A stretch of DNA of 56,013 nucleotides from an uncultured Spirochaeta sp. (GTDB taxonomy: Bacteria > Spirochaetota > Spirochaetia > DSM-27196 > Alkalispirochaetaceae), in NCBI GenBank assembly GCA_913030605.1, contig CAJWEZ010000026.1, forward strand, positions 1 through 56,013, in the 5' to 3' direction. Below, in pieces: positions 1 to 8,539 of this stretch (position 1 is its first letter; each line of letters begins with the position of its first letter). Under the pieces are notes generated by a model that was not told the DNA's origin, did not search any database, and worked only from the letters and a program-made list of their open reading frames with translations. The translations under genes were made by a program, and so were the position numbers.

Positions 1-2072
1 TGGTCCTGGAACGCTGCCTTCTCCTCCTGGACCTTCCGCCAGAAGCTCACCTCCCTGCCGCCTAGCACCTGGAGCAGGAAGGGCGAGGGCGAGCTGTCGT
101 CCTCTTCCCCGTCGTAGCGCTTGGCCCAGGATAGGATCAGCCGCTCCTTGGCCCGGGTGATCGCCACGTAGAACAGACGCCGCTCCTCCTCCACGTTGCC
201 GGCGTTCTCGTCCACGCTGCGCTGGTGCGGCAGGATGCCCTGTTCCACCCCCGCGAGAAAGACGATGTCGTACTCCAGTCCCTTGGCGGCGTGGATCGTC
301 ATCAGGTGCACCTTGCCGGCGTTCTCCTCGTCGGAGAGTTCGTCCTTCACCTGCAGACTGATGCGGTTGAGGTAGCCCTGCAGGGTGGGTTCGAGGACGT
401 CGGGGTTGGTTTCGTAGCGGTCGATGGAACGGATGAAGAAGCCGATGTTTTTCCACTTGGCCTTCGCCGCCCGCTCCGATTTCTGAAACTCCTGCACCAG
501 GTACCCCCAGTAGTCCAGCTCGCTCACGAGCCGTTCGGTGGTCGCGGCGAGGTGTTTGCTCTCCTCGAACCGTTCCTGGTAGCTCTCGATCAGTTCCACG
601 TACTCCTGCAGGCTCCCGACGGCGGCCTTGCCGATGCCGTGTTCCGCCGGTGGAATCTCGCCGTGGATGACCAGGCTGATCGCCGAGTAGAGCGAGATCT
701 TGCGCTCGTCGGCGATCGCGTGGAGCTGCTCCACCGTCCGGCGACCGATACCGCGCCGCGGGGTGTTGATGGTGCGCAGCAGGTTGACGTCGTCGTCGGG
801 GTTGAGGACCACGCGCATGTAGCCGGCCACGTCCTTGATCTCCTTGCGTTGAAAGAAGCTCTGGCCGCCGGACATGCGGTAGGGGATGTCCGCCTCCAGC
901 AGCGCCTCCTCGATCATGCGCGCCTGCCCGTTGGTGCGGATCAGAATGCCGAAGGAATCGAAGGTGAGGCTGTCCTGGTAGGCGAGGATTTTGATCTTCT
1001 CGGCGATGAACTCCGCTTCCTCGTCGTCGCTGTCGGGAAAGGAGAGCTCGATCAGGTTGCCGGTGTCCAGATGCGTCCAGAGTTCCTTGATCTTGCGGTT
1101 GGTGTTGTTGGCGATCACCGCGTTGGCGGCGGAGAGGATCTGCCCGGTGGAGCGGTAGTTGCGCTCCAGCTTGATCTCGCGAACCTCGGGGAAGTCCTTC
1201 TCGAACGCCTCGAGGTTGGTGTAGTCGGCGCCGCGCCAGCTGTAGATCGACTGGTCGTCGTCGCCGACGACGCACACGTTGCGCCACTCGTGGGCCAGCT
1301 GGTAGAGCACCTTGTACTGGATCGTGCTGGTGTCCTGAAACTCGTCCACCATGATGTAGCGAAACTGGTCGGCGTAGTGCCCCCGCACCTTGGGGTGCTC
1401 CCGCAAGAGCTGCAGCGGCTTCACGATCAGGTCGTCGAAATCGACCGCGTTAAAGGTCACCAGGTGTTCCTGGTAGCTCTGGTAGAGGTCCTGAAAGGTC
1501 GAGACGCCGCGGCCACCCTCGCTCCCGCCGAGGTCGGCGGCCATGTCGTACCAGCGCTCGTCGTTCCACGCGACGCGTTCGGTTTTGATCCCCGAAAACA
1601 GCTGCAGCACGTTGAAGATCTCCAGGTCCTCGGGGTTGATGCGCAGCTCCCGCGCCGCCTCCTTGAGCAGGGCGATCTGGTCGCCGGTGTCGTAGACGGT
1701 AAAGTTGGGGCGGTAGCCGAGGTGACGACCGTAGCGCCGCAGCATCGCCAGACCAAAGGCGTGGAAGGTGCTGATCGTGAGATCCTTGGCGGCGGTGCGG
1801 GGGGTGAGCGCGGTTCCGGGGATCTGGCCGCCCTCGGCGAGGCCCTCCAGGAGCTCCTTGACCCGTTCCTGCATTTCGCCGGCGGCCTTGTTGGTAAAGG
1901 TCATCGCCAGAATGGAGGAGGGTGAAATGCCCTGGGAGATCATGTAGGCGATGCGGGTGGTGATGACACCGGTTTTGCCGCTGCCGGCACCGGCGATGAT
2001 GAGAAGGGGACCGTCGATCGTCGTGGCGGCCTCGCGCTGCTGCGGGTTGAGTCGTGAGAGAAGCTGCTCCAT
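1..2072 (-). CDS. UvrD/PcrA/Rep-type superfamily 1 DNA helicase (3' end outside window)
   Basis: ATP-dependent 3'-5' DNA helicase used in repair and replication restart. About 690 residues are visible. The Walker A motif GAGSGKT is at residues 28-34, the DEFQDTS motif II near residue 240 is followed by GDDDQSIYSWRGA, the TIHAAKGLEYD motif lies near 600, and VAITRAKERL (motif VI) near 635. The family is usually 650-750 residues, so only a short tail is missing beyond base 1. The ATG at 2072 is preceded in frame by a stop 13 codons upstream, which fixes the start. A TACACT -10-like element ends 10 nt before it. Sequence alone does not separate UvrD, PcrA and Rep. Confidence 0.93.
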   Translation of the reverse strand, partial: MEQLLSRLNPQQREAATTIDGPLLIIAGAGSGKTGVITTRIAYMISQGISPSSILAMTFTNKAAGEMQERVKELLEGLAEGGQIPGTALTPRTAAKDLTISTFHAFGLAMLRRYGRHLGYRPNFTVYDTGDQIALLKEAARELRINPEDLEIFNVLQLFSGIKTERVAWNDERWYDMAADLGGSEGGRGVSTFQDLYQSYQEHLVTFNAVDFDDLIVKPLQLLREHPKVRGHYADQFRYIMVDEFQDTSTIQYKVLYQLAHEWRNVCVVGDDDQSIYSWRGADYTNLEAFEKDFPEVREIKLERNYRSTGQILSAANAVIANNTNRKIKELWTHLDTGNLIELSFPDSDDEEAEFIAEKIKILAYQDSLTFDSFGILIRTNGQARMIEEALLEADIPYRMSGGQSFFQRKEIKDVAGYMRVVLNPDDDVNLLRTINTPRRGIGRRTVEQLHAIADERKISLYSAISLVIHGEIPPAEHGIGKAAVGSLQEYVELIESYQERFEESKHLAATTERLVSELDYWGYLVQEFQKSERAAKAKWKNIGFFIRSIDRYETNPDVLEPTLQGYLNRISLQVKDELSDEENAGKVHLMTIHAAKGLEYDIVFLAGVEQGILPHQRSVDENAGNVEEERRLFYVAITRAKERLILSWAKRYDGEEDDSSPSPFLLQVLGGREVSFWRKVQEEKAAFQD

Positions 2073-2169
2073 CGAGGTGGGGAGTGTAGCGAAGGAGGTG
2101 GGACGGGTCTACCGGGCGGAGGCGTCGCGCCGGGCCGCGGTCCGCCGCATGATCACCGTGCGTACCCGC

Positions 2170-2964
2170 TCACCGCTTCCTCAGCAGGGCGCAGTAAAGG
2201 GGCCCGGTGCCGGCGGCCCGGTCGGGGAGGATATGCAGTCCGTGCCGCGTGGTCTCGGCGCCGGGGACAGGGACGGCGGGCGGATCGACCCGGTCAACCC
2301 GATCGGCGCGCTTGCGAAGTATCTTCTCAACGACGGCGTCGTTTTCCTCCGGCGACAGCGCGCAGGTGACGTACAGGACGTGGCCGCCACTCCGCAGGCT
2401 GTCCACCGCCGCCGCCAGGATCGCGCCCTGCTGGACCGCCAGGCGACGGACGCGGCTGGGGCTCCACTTGGCGAGTTCCTCCGGTGCGCCCAGGACGTGC
2501 TGTTCCGACGAGCACGGTACGTCGGCGAGAATCGCGTCCCACTGGTCCGGCTGGTGGACGCCCCACTGCGTCGCGTCGTGGCCGGTAACACTGACACGCC
2601 CGCGCGTCTCAGGCGGCAGGTGGGCATCGAGGACCGCGATGAGGCGCCCGCGGCGCCGGCGGGAGCGCTCGTTTGCCGTCATCACGGCCCCAGGCTCCGC
2701 TTCGTTTGCCAGCCGCTGCGCGATCACCAGCGCCTTTCCCCCGGGGGCGGCGCAGAGATCCAGCACGCGGCGGGCACCGGCAAGGGGCAGGAGCCCGGCA
2801 ACCGCCACCGACGCCGGGTCGAGATAGTACGGCTGGAGAAGCCCGTCGCGGAGCGCGGTGTGCGTGGCCGGGCGCAGGAGCGCCGCCTTCAGGGCGGGCC
2901 ACCGGTGTCCGTAGATTCCGGAATAGTAGGTCTCGAATCCGTCCGCTCCGCGGGGACCGGCCAT
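2170..2964 (-). CDS. RsmB/NOP2-family RNA cytosine-C5 methyltransferase
   Basis: SAM-dependent methyltransferase that modifies a cytosine in RNA, probably rRNA or tRNA. The 264-residue protein has the SAM-binding motif LDLCAAPGGKA, a DVPCSS catalytic motif (family consensus PCSG) and a VTCALSPEEND motif carrying the second conserved cysteine. It is short: it holds the catalytic core without the N-terminal NusB-like domain of full RsmB, so the target is uncertain. The start is ATG 2964, because AAGGAG lies 7 nt upstream; an in-frame start 8 codons earlier lacks this site. It runs divergently from the phosphatase at 3033. Confidence 0.87.
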   Translation of the reverse strand: MAGPRGADGFETYYSGIYGHRWPALKAALLRPATHTALRDGLLQPYYLDPASVAVAGLLPLAGARRVLDLCAAPGGKALVIAQRLANEAEPGAVMTANERSRRRRGRLIAVLDAHLPPETRGRVSVTGHDATQWGVHQPDQWDAILADVPCSSEQHVLGAPEELAKWSPSRVRRLAVQQGAILAAAVDSLRSGGHVLYVTCALSPEENDAVVEKILRKRADRVDRVDPPAVPVPGAETTRHGLHILPDRAAGTGPLYCALLRKR

Positions 2965-2997
2965 GGTGTGTCTCCTTCGGTGTCTCATGCGCCGTCA

Positions 2998-3026
2998 TTG
3001 ACCACTGTCGCCGACCACGGTACCGT
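2998..3026 (+). promoter_or_regulatory. sigma-70-type promoter for the HAD phosphatase operon
   Basis: TTGACC at 2998-3003, a 17-nt spacer and TACCGT at 3021-3026. The ATG at 3033 follows only 6 nt after the -10, so transcription would start at or next to the start codon and give a leaderless mRNA. No Shine-Dalgarno precedes this ATG. Confidence 0.55.
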
Positions 3027-3032
3027 AGCCGT

Positions 3033-3737
3033 ATGCCCGACGCGGTGATCTTCGATCTTGATGGTACACTACTGGACACGCGCGCGGATATCACCGCCGC
3101 ACTCAATGCGGCGTTGGTGGAGCACGGCTTTCCCGCGGCGACCGACGATGAGGTTGAGACTCGCGTTGGCTGGGGGCTGTCCCGGCTGGTGGAACAGTCG
3201 CTTCCCGCCGAGCACGCCGACGACCGTGAGCTCATCGCCAGAGTGGCGGAGTCAACGCGCCGCGCGTACCGTGCCCGGCCGGTGGGGGAGACGGTCCCGT
3301 ATCCCGGCATCGTCGAGCTTCTCGAGGACCTCGCCGCGGCCGGGGTACCGATGGCGGTGCTCTCCAACAAGCCGGACGATCTCGTTCAGCCGATCGTGGC
3401 GCAGCTTCTGGACCCGGTGGTCCGGAACGCGTCTCCCGGTGGCCTGGGGTTCGCGGTCATCCTGGGCCAACGGGACGGTGAACCACGCAAGCCGGACCCC
3501 ACCACGACCCTGCGGACGATCGAACGCCTGGGGACAGACCCCGCCGCCACCGTGTTTGTCGGCGACTCTGAGGTGGACGTGGAAACGGCCCTGTCCGCGG
3601 GGTGCGTGCCGGTGGGCGTGGCGTGGGGATACCGTGACGCCGCGGCGATCCGCACAGCCGGCGCGCGGCACCTGTGCTACAGTATCGAGGAACTTCGCCA
3701 CGCATTGGGTCTACAGACGAAGGAGGAATCTGCATGA
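3033..3737 (+). CDS. HAD-family hydrolase, phosphoglycolate phosphatase-like
   Basis: Small-molecule phosphatase of 234 residues. The N-terminal FDLDGTLLDTR is HAD motif I with nucleophile Asp and acid-base Asp. VLSNKPDD supplies motif II, the Lys of RKPDP motif III, and VGDSEVDVETA motif IV. The helical cap between residues 15 and 90 is that of the Gph/PGMB subfamily. The gene ends in ATGA, overlapping the next gene by 4 nt, so the two are translationally coupled. A role in detoxifying phosphoglycolate or another sugar phosphate near the phosphohexomutase is inferred, not shown. Confidence 0.88.
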   Translation: MPDAVIFDLDGTLLDTRADITAALNAALVEHGFPAATDDEVETRVGWGLSRLVEQSLPAEHADDRELIARVAESTRRAYRARPVGETVPYPGIVELLEDLAAAGVPMAVLSNKPDDLVQPIVAQLLDPVVRNASPGGLGFAVILGQRDGEPRKPDPTTTLRTIERLGTDPAATVFVGDSEVDVETALSAGCVPVGVAWGYRDAAAIRTAGARHLCYSIEELRHALGLQTKEESA

Positions 3738-5509
3738 ATCAACAGGAAATCACCAAAGCTGCCGAAACGTATATCGCCGCCGAGAAGGATGCGAGTTTCG
3801 CCGACGGCGTGCGGGAGCTGCTCGCCGCCCAGGACTGGTCGGAGCTCGAGGACCGCTTTTACACCGACCTCGAGTTTGGTACCGGCGGGCTGCGCGGTGT
3901 GATCGGCGGTGGCTTCAACCGCATGAACCCCTTCGTCATCGCCCGCGCAACCACGGGACTGGCCAAGTACGTCACCGAGGCGGGAGACGCACGCCCCGAC
4001 GGCAGCCGCGCGGCGGTCATTTCCCACGATAGCCGCCGCTACTCGCGGGAGTTCGCGCTGTCTGCGGCGCTGGTGTTCGCCGCCCACGGGATCAAGGCGT
4101 ACCTGTTCTCCGATCTGCGTCCCACGCCGGAACTCTCGTTTGCGGTACGGCAGCTCAACGCGTCGGTCGGCGTCATGGTCACCGCCAGCCACAACCCGCC
4201 GCAGTACAACGGCTACAAGGTGTACTGGAGCGACGGCGCCCAGATCGTGGCGCCCCACGACGGGCGGATTATCGAGACGGTGATGGGTGTCACCGCCGAC
4301 GAGATCACCTCGATGGACAAGCAGGAGGCGCTGGACAAGGGGCTCCTGGAGTACATCGACGCCGAGATCGACGATGCCTTCGTGGCGATGGTCAAGCGCC
4401 AGTCGGTGCAGCCGAACCTCCTCAAGGAGAAGGGCGGCGAGGTCACGGCGGTGTACACGCCGCTCCACGGCACCGGCGCCATGATGGTCGAGCGCGTCCT
4501 CGGCGAACTCGGCGTCAACGTCATTACGGTGCCCGAGCAGCGCGAACCGGACGGGGAGTTTCCGACGGTCAAGTTTCCGAACCCGGAAGAGGCGAGCGCG
4601 ATGCAGATGGCCGTCGACCTGGGCAAGCAGAAGAACGCCGATATCGTCCTGGGTACCGACCCCGACGCCGACCGTCTGGGTATCGCGGTTCCCGACGAGG
4701 GCGAGATGGTCCTGGTGACGGGGAACCAGCTTGGAGTGCTGCTGGCGGACTACATCCTGGGCCAGCGGAAACGGTTGGGGACGCTGCCGCCGATCCCCGC
4801 GTTCGTCACGACGATCGTGACCACGCAGCTGCAGGAGGTGGTGGCCAAACACCACGGCGCCAAAGTGTACGAAACGCTTACCGGCTTCAAGCACATCGCC
4901 TCGGTCATGCGGCAGCTGGAAGCCGACACCGCCGGTCCGCAGTACATCATGGGCGACGAGGAAAGCTATGGCTATCTGATCGGCACCGAGGTACGGGACA
5001 AGGACAGCATCACCGCCACGCTTCTGACGATCGAGATGGCGCTGCATTGGCGCAGCCAGGGTGTGAGCGTTCTCGGCCGTCTGCGACAGATCTGGGAACA
5101 GTTCGGGTACTGGGAGGAGAAGACGATCTCCAAGTACTTCGAAGGCCAGGCGGGCAAGGAGATCATGGCCGGCGTCATGAAACGGTTGCGCGAGAATCCT
5201 CCCGAGCGCTTCGGCGGCGCCGGCATCGAACGGATCGTGGATATCCAGAAGGATTCCGTGTTCTATCCCGCCGCCGGTCGCACGGAAGCAGGCCCGGGCC
5301 TGCCGAAGTCAAACGTGCTGCAGTTCTTCCTGGACAACGGCGCCAAGGTGAGCATGCGTCCTTCCGGCACGGAGCCCAAGATCAAGTTCTACGCCAGCTG
5401 CCACAGTGACGCCGGGATGGAGCTCGCTGCAGCCCGGGCCGCCGTCCAGGCGCAGATCGACGCGATCGAGACCGACATCCGCGCCATCATCGAGGAGGCG
5501 GAGGCGTGA
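3734..5509 (+). CDS. phospho-sugar mutase (phosphoglucomutase/phosphomannomutase family, PgcA-like)
   Basis: Interconverts hexose 1- and 6-phosphates through a phosphoserine enzyme. The 591-residue protein has all four family signatures in order: the phosphoserine loop TASHNPP, the metal loop DPDADR, the sugar-binding loop GDEESYG and the C-terminal phosphate-binding RPSGTEPKIKFY. Length matches the long PgcA/PGM2-like branch, which favours alpha-phosphoglucomutase over phosphomannomutase. The ATG at 3734 has AGGAGGA 6 nt upstream and overlaps the stop of the HAD phosphatase. Its own stop overlaps the GTG of the next gene by 4 nt. It may supply glucose-1-phosphate for glycogen, cell wall or trehalose metabolism. 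Confidence 0.93.
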   Translation: MNQQEITKAAETYIAAEKDASFADGVRELLAAQDWSELEDRFYTDLEFGTGGLRGVIGGGFNRMNPFVIARATTGLAKYVTEAGDARPDGSRAAVISHDSRRYSREFALSAALVFAAHGIKAYLFSDLRPTPELSFAVRQLNASVGVMVTASHNPPQYNGYKVYWSDGAQIVAPHDGRIIETVMGVTADEITSMDKQEALDKGLLEYIDAEIDDAFVAMVKRQSVQPNLLKEKGGEVTAVYTPLHGTGAMMVERVLGELGVNVITVPEQREPDGEFPTVKFPNPEEASAMQMAVDLGKQKNADIVLGTDPDADRLGIAVPDEGEMVLVTGNQLGVLLADYILGQRKRLGTLPPIPAFVTTIVTTQLQEVVAKHHGAKVYETLTGFKHIASVMRQLEADTAGPQYIMGDEESYGYLIGTEVRDKDSITATLLTIEMALHWRSQGVSVLGRLRQIWEQFGYWEEKTISKYFEGQAGKEIMAGVMKRLRENPPERFGGAGIERIVDIQKDSVFYPAAGRTEAGPGLPKSNVLQFFLDNGAKVSMRPSGTEPKIKFYASCHSDAGMELAAARAAVQAQIDAIETDIRAIIEEAEA

Positions 5510-6078
5510 CGATCGACACAACCCGACCGGTCACCGATTTCACCTTTGTCGCCTTCGACTTCGAGACCACGGGACTGCATCCCGCCGTCGACCGCATCGT
5601 GGAGTTCGGTGCGGTCCGCTTTACGGTGGGGACCGAGCTGGCCGAGTTCGAGGAACTGTCCAATCCTGGCATGGAGATTCATCCTGACGCCGCCCGGGTC
5701 AGCGGTATCACCACGGAGATGGTGGCGGGCAAGCCGCCGGTGGCGGAGGTGCTGCCGCGCTTCATGGAGTTTGCCGGCGACGCGATCCTCATGGCGCACA
5801 ACGCCGAGTTTGACACCGGGTTTCTGCGGGCGGAGCTGCAACGCGCCGGCCTGGCGACGGTGGAAAACGTGATCATCGACACGCAGGTGCTGGCGCAGAA
5901 AGCGTTCCCCGGGAAGAAGAGCTACTCGCTGCAGAATCTGGTGGAGATGCTCGGTATTCCGGCCAACACGGCGCACCGGGCGCGGGATGACGCACGCCAG
6001 TGCATGCGCCTGTTCGAACACTGCGTGCAGGCCCTCAGCTTCATGGGGGACCTCCCGGTGAGCGATGTCCTGACCTAG
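5506..6078 (+). CDS. DnaQ-like 3'-5' exonuclease (DNA polymerase III epsilon family)
   Basis: DEDDh exonuclease of 190 residues. Exo I is FDFETTGLHP near residue 20, with Asp and Glu as metal ligands; Exo II is AHNAEFDTGF; Exo III is HRARDDARQC with the catalytic His. The start is a GTG whose last bases overlap the preceding stop (GTGA), giving a third coupled gene in the operon. It could be the proofreading subunit, but many spirochaetes carry several DnaQ paralogues and this one lacks an obvious C-terminal polymerase-binding region, so the precise role is open. The stop overlaps that of the convergent dehydrogenase. Confidence 0.88.
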   Translation: MTIDTTRPVTDFTFVAFDFETTGLHPAVDRIVEFGAVRFTVGTELAEFEELSNPGMEIHPDAARVSGITTEMVAGKPPVAEVLPRFMEFAGDAILMAHNAEFDTGFLRAELQRAGLATVENVIIDTQVLAQKAFPGKKSYSLQNLVEMLGIPANTAHRARDDARQCMRLFEHCVQALSFMGDLPVSDVLT

Positions 6079-6824
6079 ATCATCTGAATGCCGCCGTTGA
6101 CCGGCACCACCGCCCCGCTCATGAAATCATTGCTCAACACGAACCGCACCGCCGCGGCGATGTCGGCGGGGGTGCCGTGGTGACCGACCGGCGTGGCGGT
6201 GAGCCAGCGGTCGAGCTGTTCCTGCGACGTCGTGTCGTGGTGAAACGGTGTGTCGACGACGCCTGGCGAGACGGAGTTCACACGAATGCCGGGGCCGGCT
6301 TCCTTCGCCAGCCCGCGGGTGAAATTCTCCAGTCCCGCCTTCGCCGCGCCGTAGGATGTCGAGGTCGGTGACCCGGTGCGGGCGGCGATGGAGGTGATAT
6401 TGACCACGTCGGCGCGGCCGTTCTCGTCGGCTGCCTGCACCAGCAGCGGCATGAGGTATCCGGTGAGCATCATCGGCGCCACGAGGTTGAGATTGATCGT
6501 TCCGCTCACGGTGGCGTAGTCGACTTCACCGACCGTTCCGCGGGTCAGGATTCCGCCGGCGTTGTTGACCAGAACGTCCAGGCTTCGCCGGTGCTCGGCG
6601 ACGGTGTCGGCGAGACGGCGGGCGCCGCCGTCGGGGTCGGCGGCAAAATCCGCCTGCACAACAAACGCCGTGACGCCTCGGGCGTTGCAGCGGTCGGCGA
6701 GGGCCCGACAGGCGGCTTCCTGGCTGCGGTAGTGCAGAAACACGGTGTCGCCGTTTTCGGGCAGCGTTTCCACCAGTGCCGCCCCGATTCCGGTCGTGGC
6801 GCCGGTGATACAGATGGTTCGCAT
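6075..6824 (-). CDS. short-chain dehydrogenase/reductase (SDR)
   Basis: NAD(P)-dependent oxidoreductase of 249 residues, classical SDR length. It shows the cofactor-binding TGATTGIG near residue 6, NNAGG near 88, a catalytic serine in ITSIAA, and the YGAAK catalytic Tyr-Lys pair near 158. The C-terminal GAVVPVNGGIQ is typical of FabG-like members. The substrate cannot be read from sequence. The gene is convergent with the exonuclease (4-nt overlap) and divergent from the mlaE permease 73 nt away. A TATACC -10-like element sits 4 nt before the ATG. Confidence 0.9.
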   Translation of the reverse strand: MRTICITGATTGIGAALVETLPENGDTVFLHYRSQEAACRALADRCNARGVTAFVVQADFAADPDGGARRLADTVAEHRRSLDVLVNNAGGILTRGTVGEVDYATVSGTINLNLVAPMMLTGYLMPLLVQAADENGRADVVNITSIAARTGSPTSTSYGAAKAGLENFTRGLAKEAGPGIRVNSVSPGVVDTPFHHDTTSQEQLDRWLTATPVGHHGTPADIAAAVRFVLSNDFMSGAVVPVNGGIQMI

Positions 6825-6858
6825 GGTGGGTATAGCGTAGATCCAACTCTCCGGGGGG

Positions 6859-6887
6859 TCAAATTCTCCCTACCGGTGTGGTACATT
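6859..6887 (+). promoter_or_regulatory. extended -10 promoter for the mla operon
   Basis: TGGTACATT at 6879-6887 is an extended -10 with -10 TACATT. A weak -35 TCAAAT is at 6859-6864, 17 nt upstream. The ATG of mlaE at 6897 lies 9 nt after the -10, so the transcript would have a leader of only a few bases. Confidence 0.45.
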
Positions 6888-6896
6888 CTCCCATAC

Positions 6897-7763
6897 ATGG
6901 ACGGTGCCACCTCGCGCAGAACCGAAAACACACCTCGAGACCGCAGGGCTCCCCGCCGGGAACCCGCAGCGCTCAGAGGTCCTCTTGGGCTTGTGGAAGC
7001 GTTCGGAAAGCAGATCCACGACCTGTTTGAGGGGCTCGGGCGCTTCTTTGTGTTTCTCGGGCACGTGCTGCGCAACATTCCTCGGCGGCCGTACCGCTGG
7101 CGGCTCCTCGGTGAACAGGTGGAGCGCATCGGTGTGCGGTCGGTGCCGATCATCGCCCTGTCCAGCATGGCGATCGGCATGATTTTCTCCCTGCAGATCA
7201 CGATGCTCATGGCGATGTTCCAGGCGGAGACGATCGTCGGGGCGGCGGTGGGCCTGACGCTGGCCCGGGAGCTGGCGCCGGTGATCACCACGCTCATGCT
7301 CATTGCCAAGAACGGCTCGGCGATGACCGCCGAGCTGGGAACGATGCGCGTCACCGAACAGCTGGACGCGATGCAGACGATGTCGGTTGATCCGGTGCAC
7401 TACCTGGTCACGCCGCGGGTGGTGGCCAGCGTGATTACGTTTCCGATCCTGACGGCGATGGCCAACGTCGTGGGACTCATCGGCAGCTACGTCGTTGCAG
7501 TGGGCATGCTGGACGTGGACCCCGGTGGGTTTTTTGACCAGCTGTACTGGTTTGTGGAACCGGAGGACGTGTACTCGGGACTGATAAAGGCGGCGGTCAT
7601 GGGTTTCATGATGGCGGTTATCTGTTCATACTACGGCTTCAACTCCGGCCGCGGGGCCAAGGGTGTTGGCGAGGCGTCGACCCGTGCGGTGGTGACCTCA
7701 TCGGTGGGAATTCTGGTGGCGGACTATATCATGGCCGACCTGATGCTCAAGCTGCTGTACTGA
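6897..7763 (+). CDS. mlaE: MlaE/YrbE-family lipid ABC transporter permease
   Basis: Inner-membrane permease of an MCE lipid transporter, 288 residues. An N-terminal cytoplasmic segment of about 70 residues precedes the MlaE domain. That domain has several hydrophobic segments (around 90-115, 180-215, 240-285) and the family signature LARELAPVITTLMLIAKNGSAM, shown here over two halves, followed by GTMRVTEQLDAM. The ATG at 6897 is chosen because a -10 element lies immediately upstream. It is first in a three-gene operon with the ATPase at 7786 and the MCE protein at 8540, matching the MlaE-MlaF-MlaD order. Expected role: phospholipid movement between inner and outer membrane. Confidence 0.92.
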   Translation: MDGATSRRTENTPRDRRAPRREPAALRGPLGLVEAFGKQIHDLFEGLGRFFVFLGHVLRNIPRRPYRWRLLGEQVERIGVRSVPIIALSSMAIGMIFSLQITMLMAMFQAETIVGAAVGLTLARELAPVITTLMLIAKNGSAMTAELGTMRVTEQLDAMQTMSVDPVHYLVTPRVVASVITFPILTAMANVVGLIGSYVVAVGMLDVDPGGFFDQLYWFVEPEDVYSGLIKAAVMGFMMAVICSYYGFNSGRGAKGVGEASTRAVVTSSVGILVADYIMADLMLKLLY

Positions 7764-7785
7764 ACGGGAACGGGGAACCAGGCAC

Positions 7786-8538
7786 ATGGGTGAGATCGTA
7801 CGCGTCGAAAACCTTTTCAAGTCCTTCGGTGATAACCACGTCCTGCAGGGCGCCAGTATCGCCTTCGAGGAAGGGCGCATCACCTCGATCATCGGTCAGA
7901 GCGGCACCGGCAAAAGCGTGCTCATCAAGAACATCATCGGCGTGCTGGAGCCGGACGACGGGGACATTCTGTTCCACGGGAAGAGCATGGTTCACGCGTC
8001 GGCGGAGGAACGCGCCGAGATGCGGCGCCGGTTCGGGTATCTGTTTCAGGACTCCGCGCTCTTCGACTCCATGACGGTAGCGGAGAACATCGCGTTCCCC
8101 CTCACTGAAGGCCGTGGTGAAAAAGATCGCGTCCGCATCCGCGACGTGGTTCAGGAAAAGCTCGATTGGATCGGCCTGCCGGACGTCGGCGACCAGTACC
8201 CCGCGGAACTCTCCGGCGGGATGCGCAAGCGGGTAGGCCTGGCACGGACGCTGGCGGTGCAGCCGGAGGTGCTGTTGTTCGACGAGCCCACCACGGGGTT
8301 GGACCCGGTCCTGGCGGAGACGATCAACGAACTCATCACCAAGGTCAACCAGGAGTTCGGGATCACCTGCATTCTGATCACCCACGATATCCAGGCGACG
8401 TTCCGTATTTCCGATTACATCGGATTTCTGTATGATGGAAAGATCCAGGCGCAGGGGCGACCCGACGAGCTGAGCGGGACGAAGCACCCTGTCCTGCGCC
8501 AGTTTATTGCCAACTCGTTTGCCGAGTTGGAGGTGTAG
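7786..8538 (+). CDS. mlaF: MlaF-family ABC transporter ATP-binding protein
   Basis: Cytoplasmic ATPase of the lipid transporter, 250 residues. Walker A is GQSGTGKS near residue 39, the Q-loop is YLFQDSALFD, the ABC signature LSGGMRKR (the MKR variant typical of MlaF) and Walker B LLFDEPTTGLDP, with the switch His in LITHD. It starts 22 nt after mlaE stops. Its stop lies just before the GTG of the MCE gene, so all three are probably co-translated. Its pairing with mlaE and mlaD supports lipid rather than solute transport. Confidence 0.95.
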   Translation: MGEIVRVENLFKSFGDNHVLQGASIAFEEGRITSIIGQSGTGKSVLIKNIIGVLEPDDGDILFHGKSMVHASAEERAEMRRRFGYLFQDSALFDSMTVAENIAFPLTEGRGEKDRVRIRDVVQEKLDWIGLPDVGDQYPAELSGGMRKRVGLARTLAVQPEVLLFDEPTTGLDPVLAETINELITKVNQEFGITCILITHDIQATFRISDYIGFLYDGKIQAQGRPDELSGTKHPVLRQFIANSFAELEV

Positions 8539-8539
8539 G

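Noticed and set aside
225-1925. 566-codon open frame on the plus strand across the helicase
   Set aside because: It is antisense to a helicase with all motifs. High-GC third positions keep the opposite strand open; its translation has no recognisable domain.
3677-5047. Long minus-strand frame opposite the phosphohexomutase
   Set aside because: Low-complexity His/Arg/Val/Gly-rich translation, no start signal, and a fully supported gene on the other strand.
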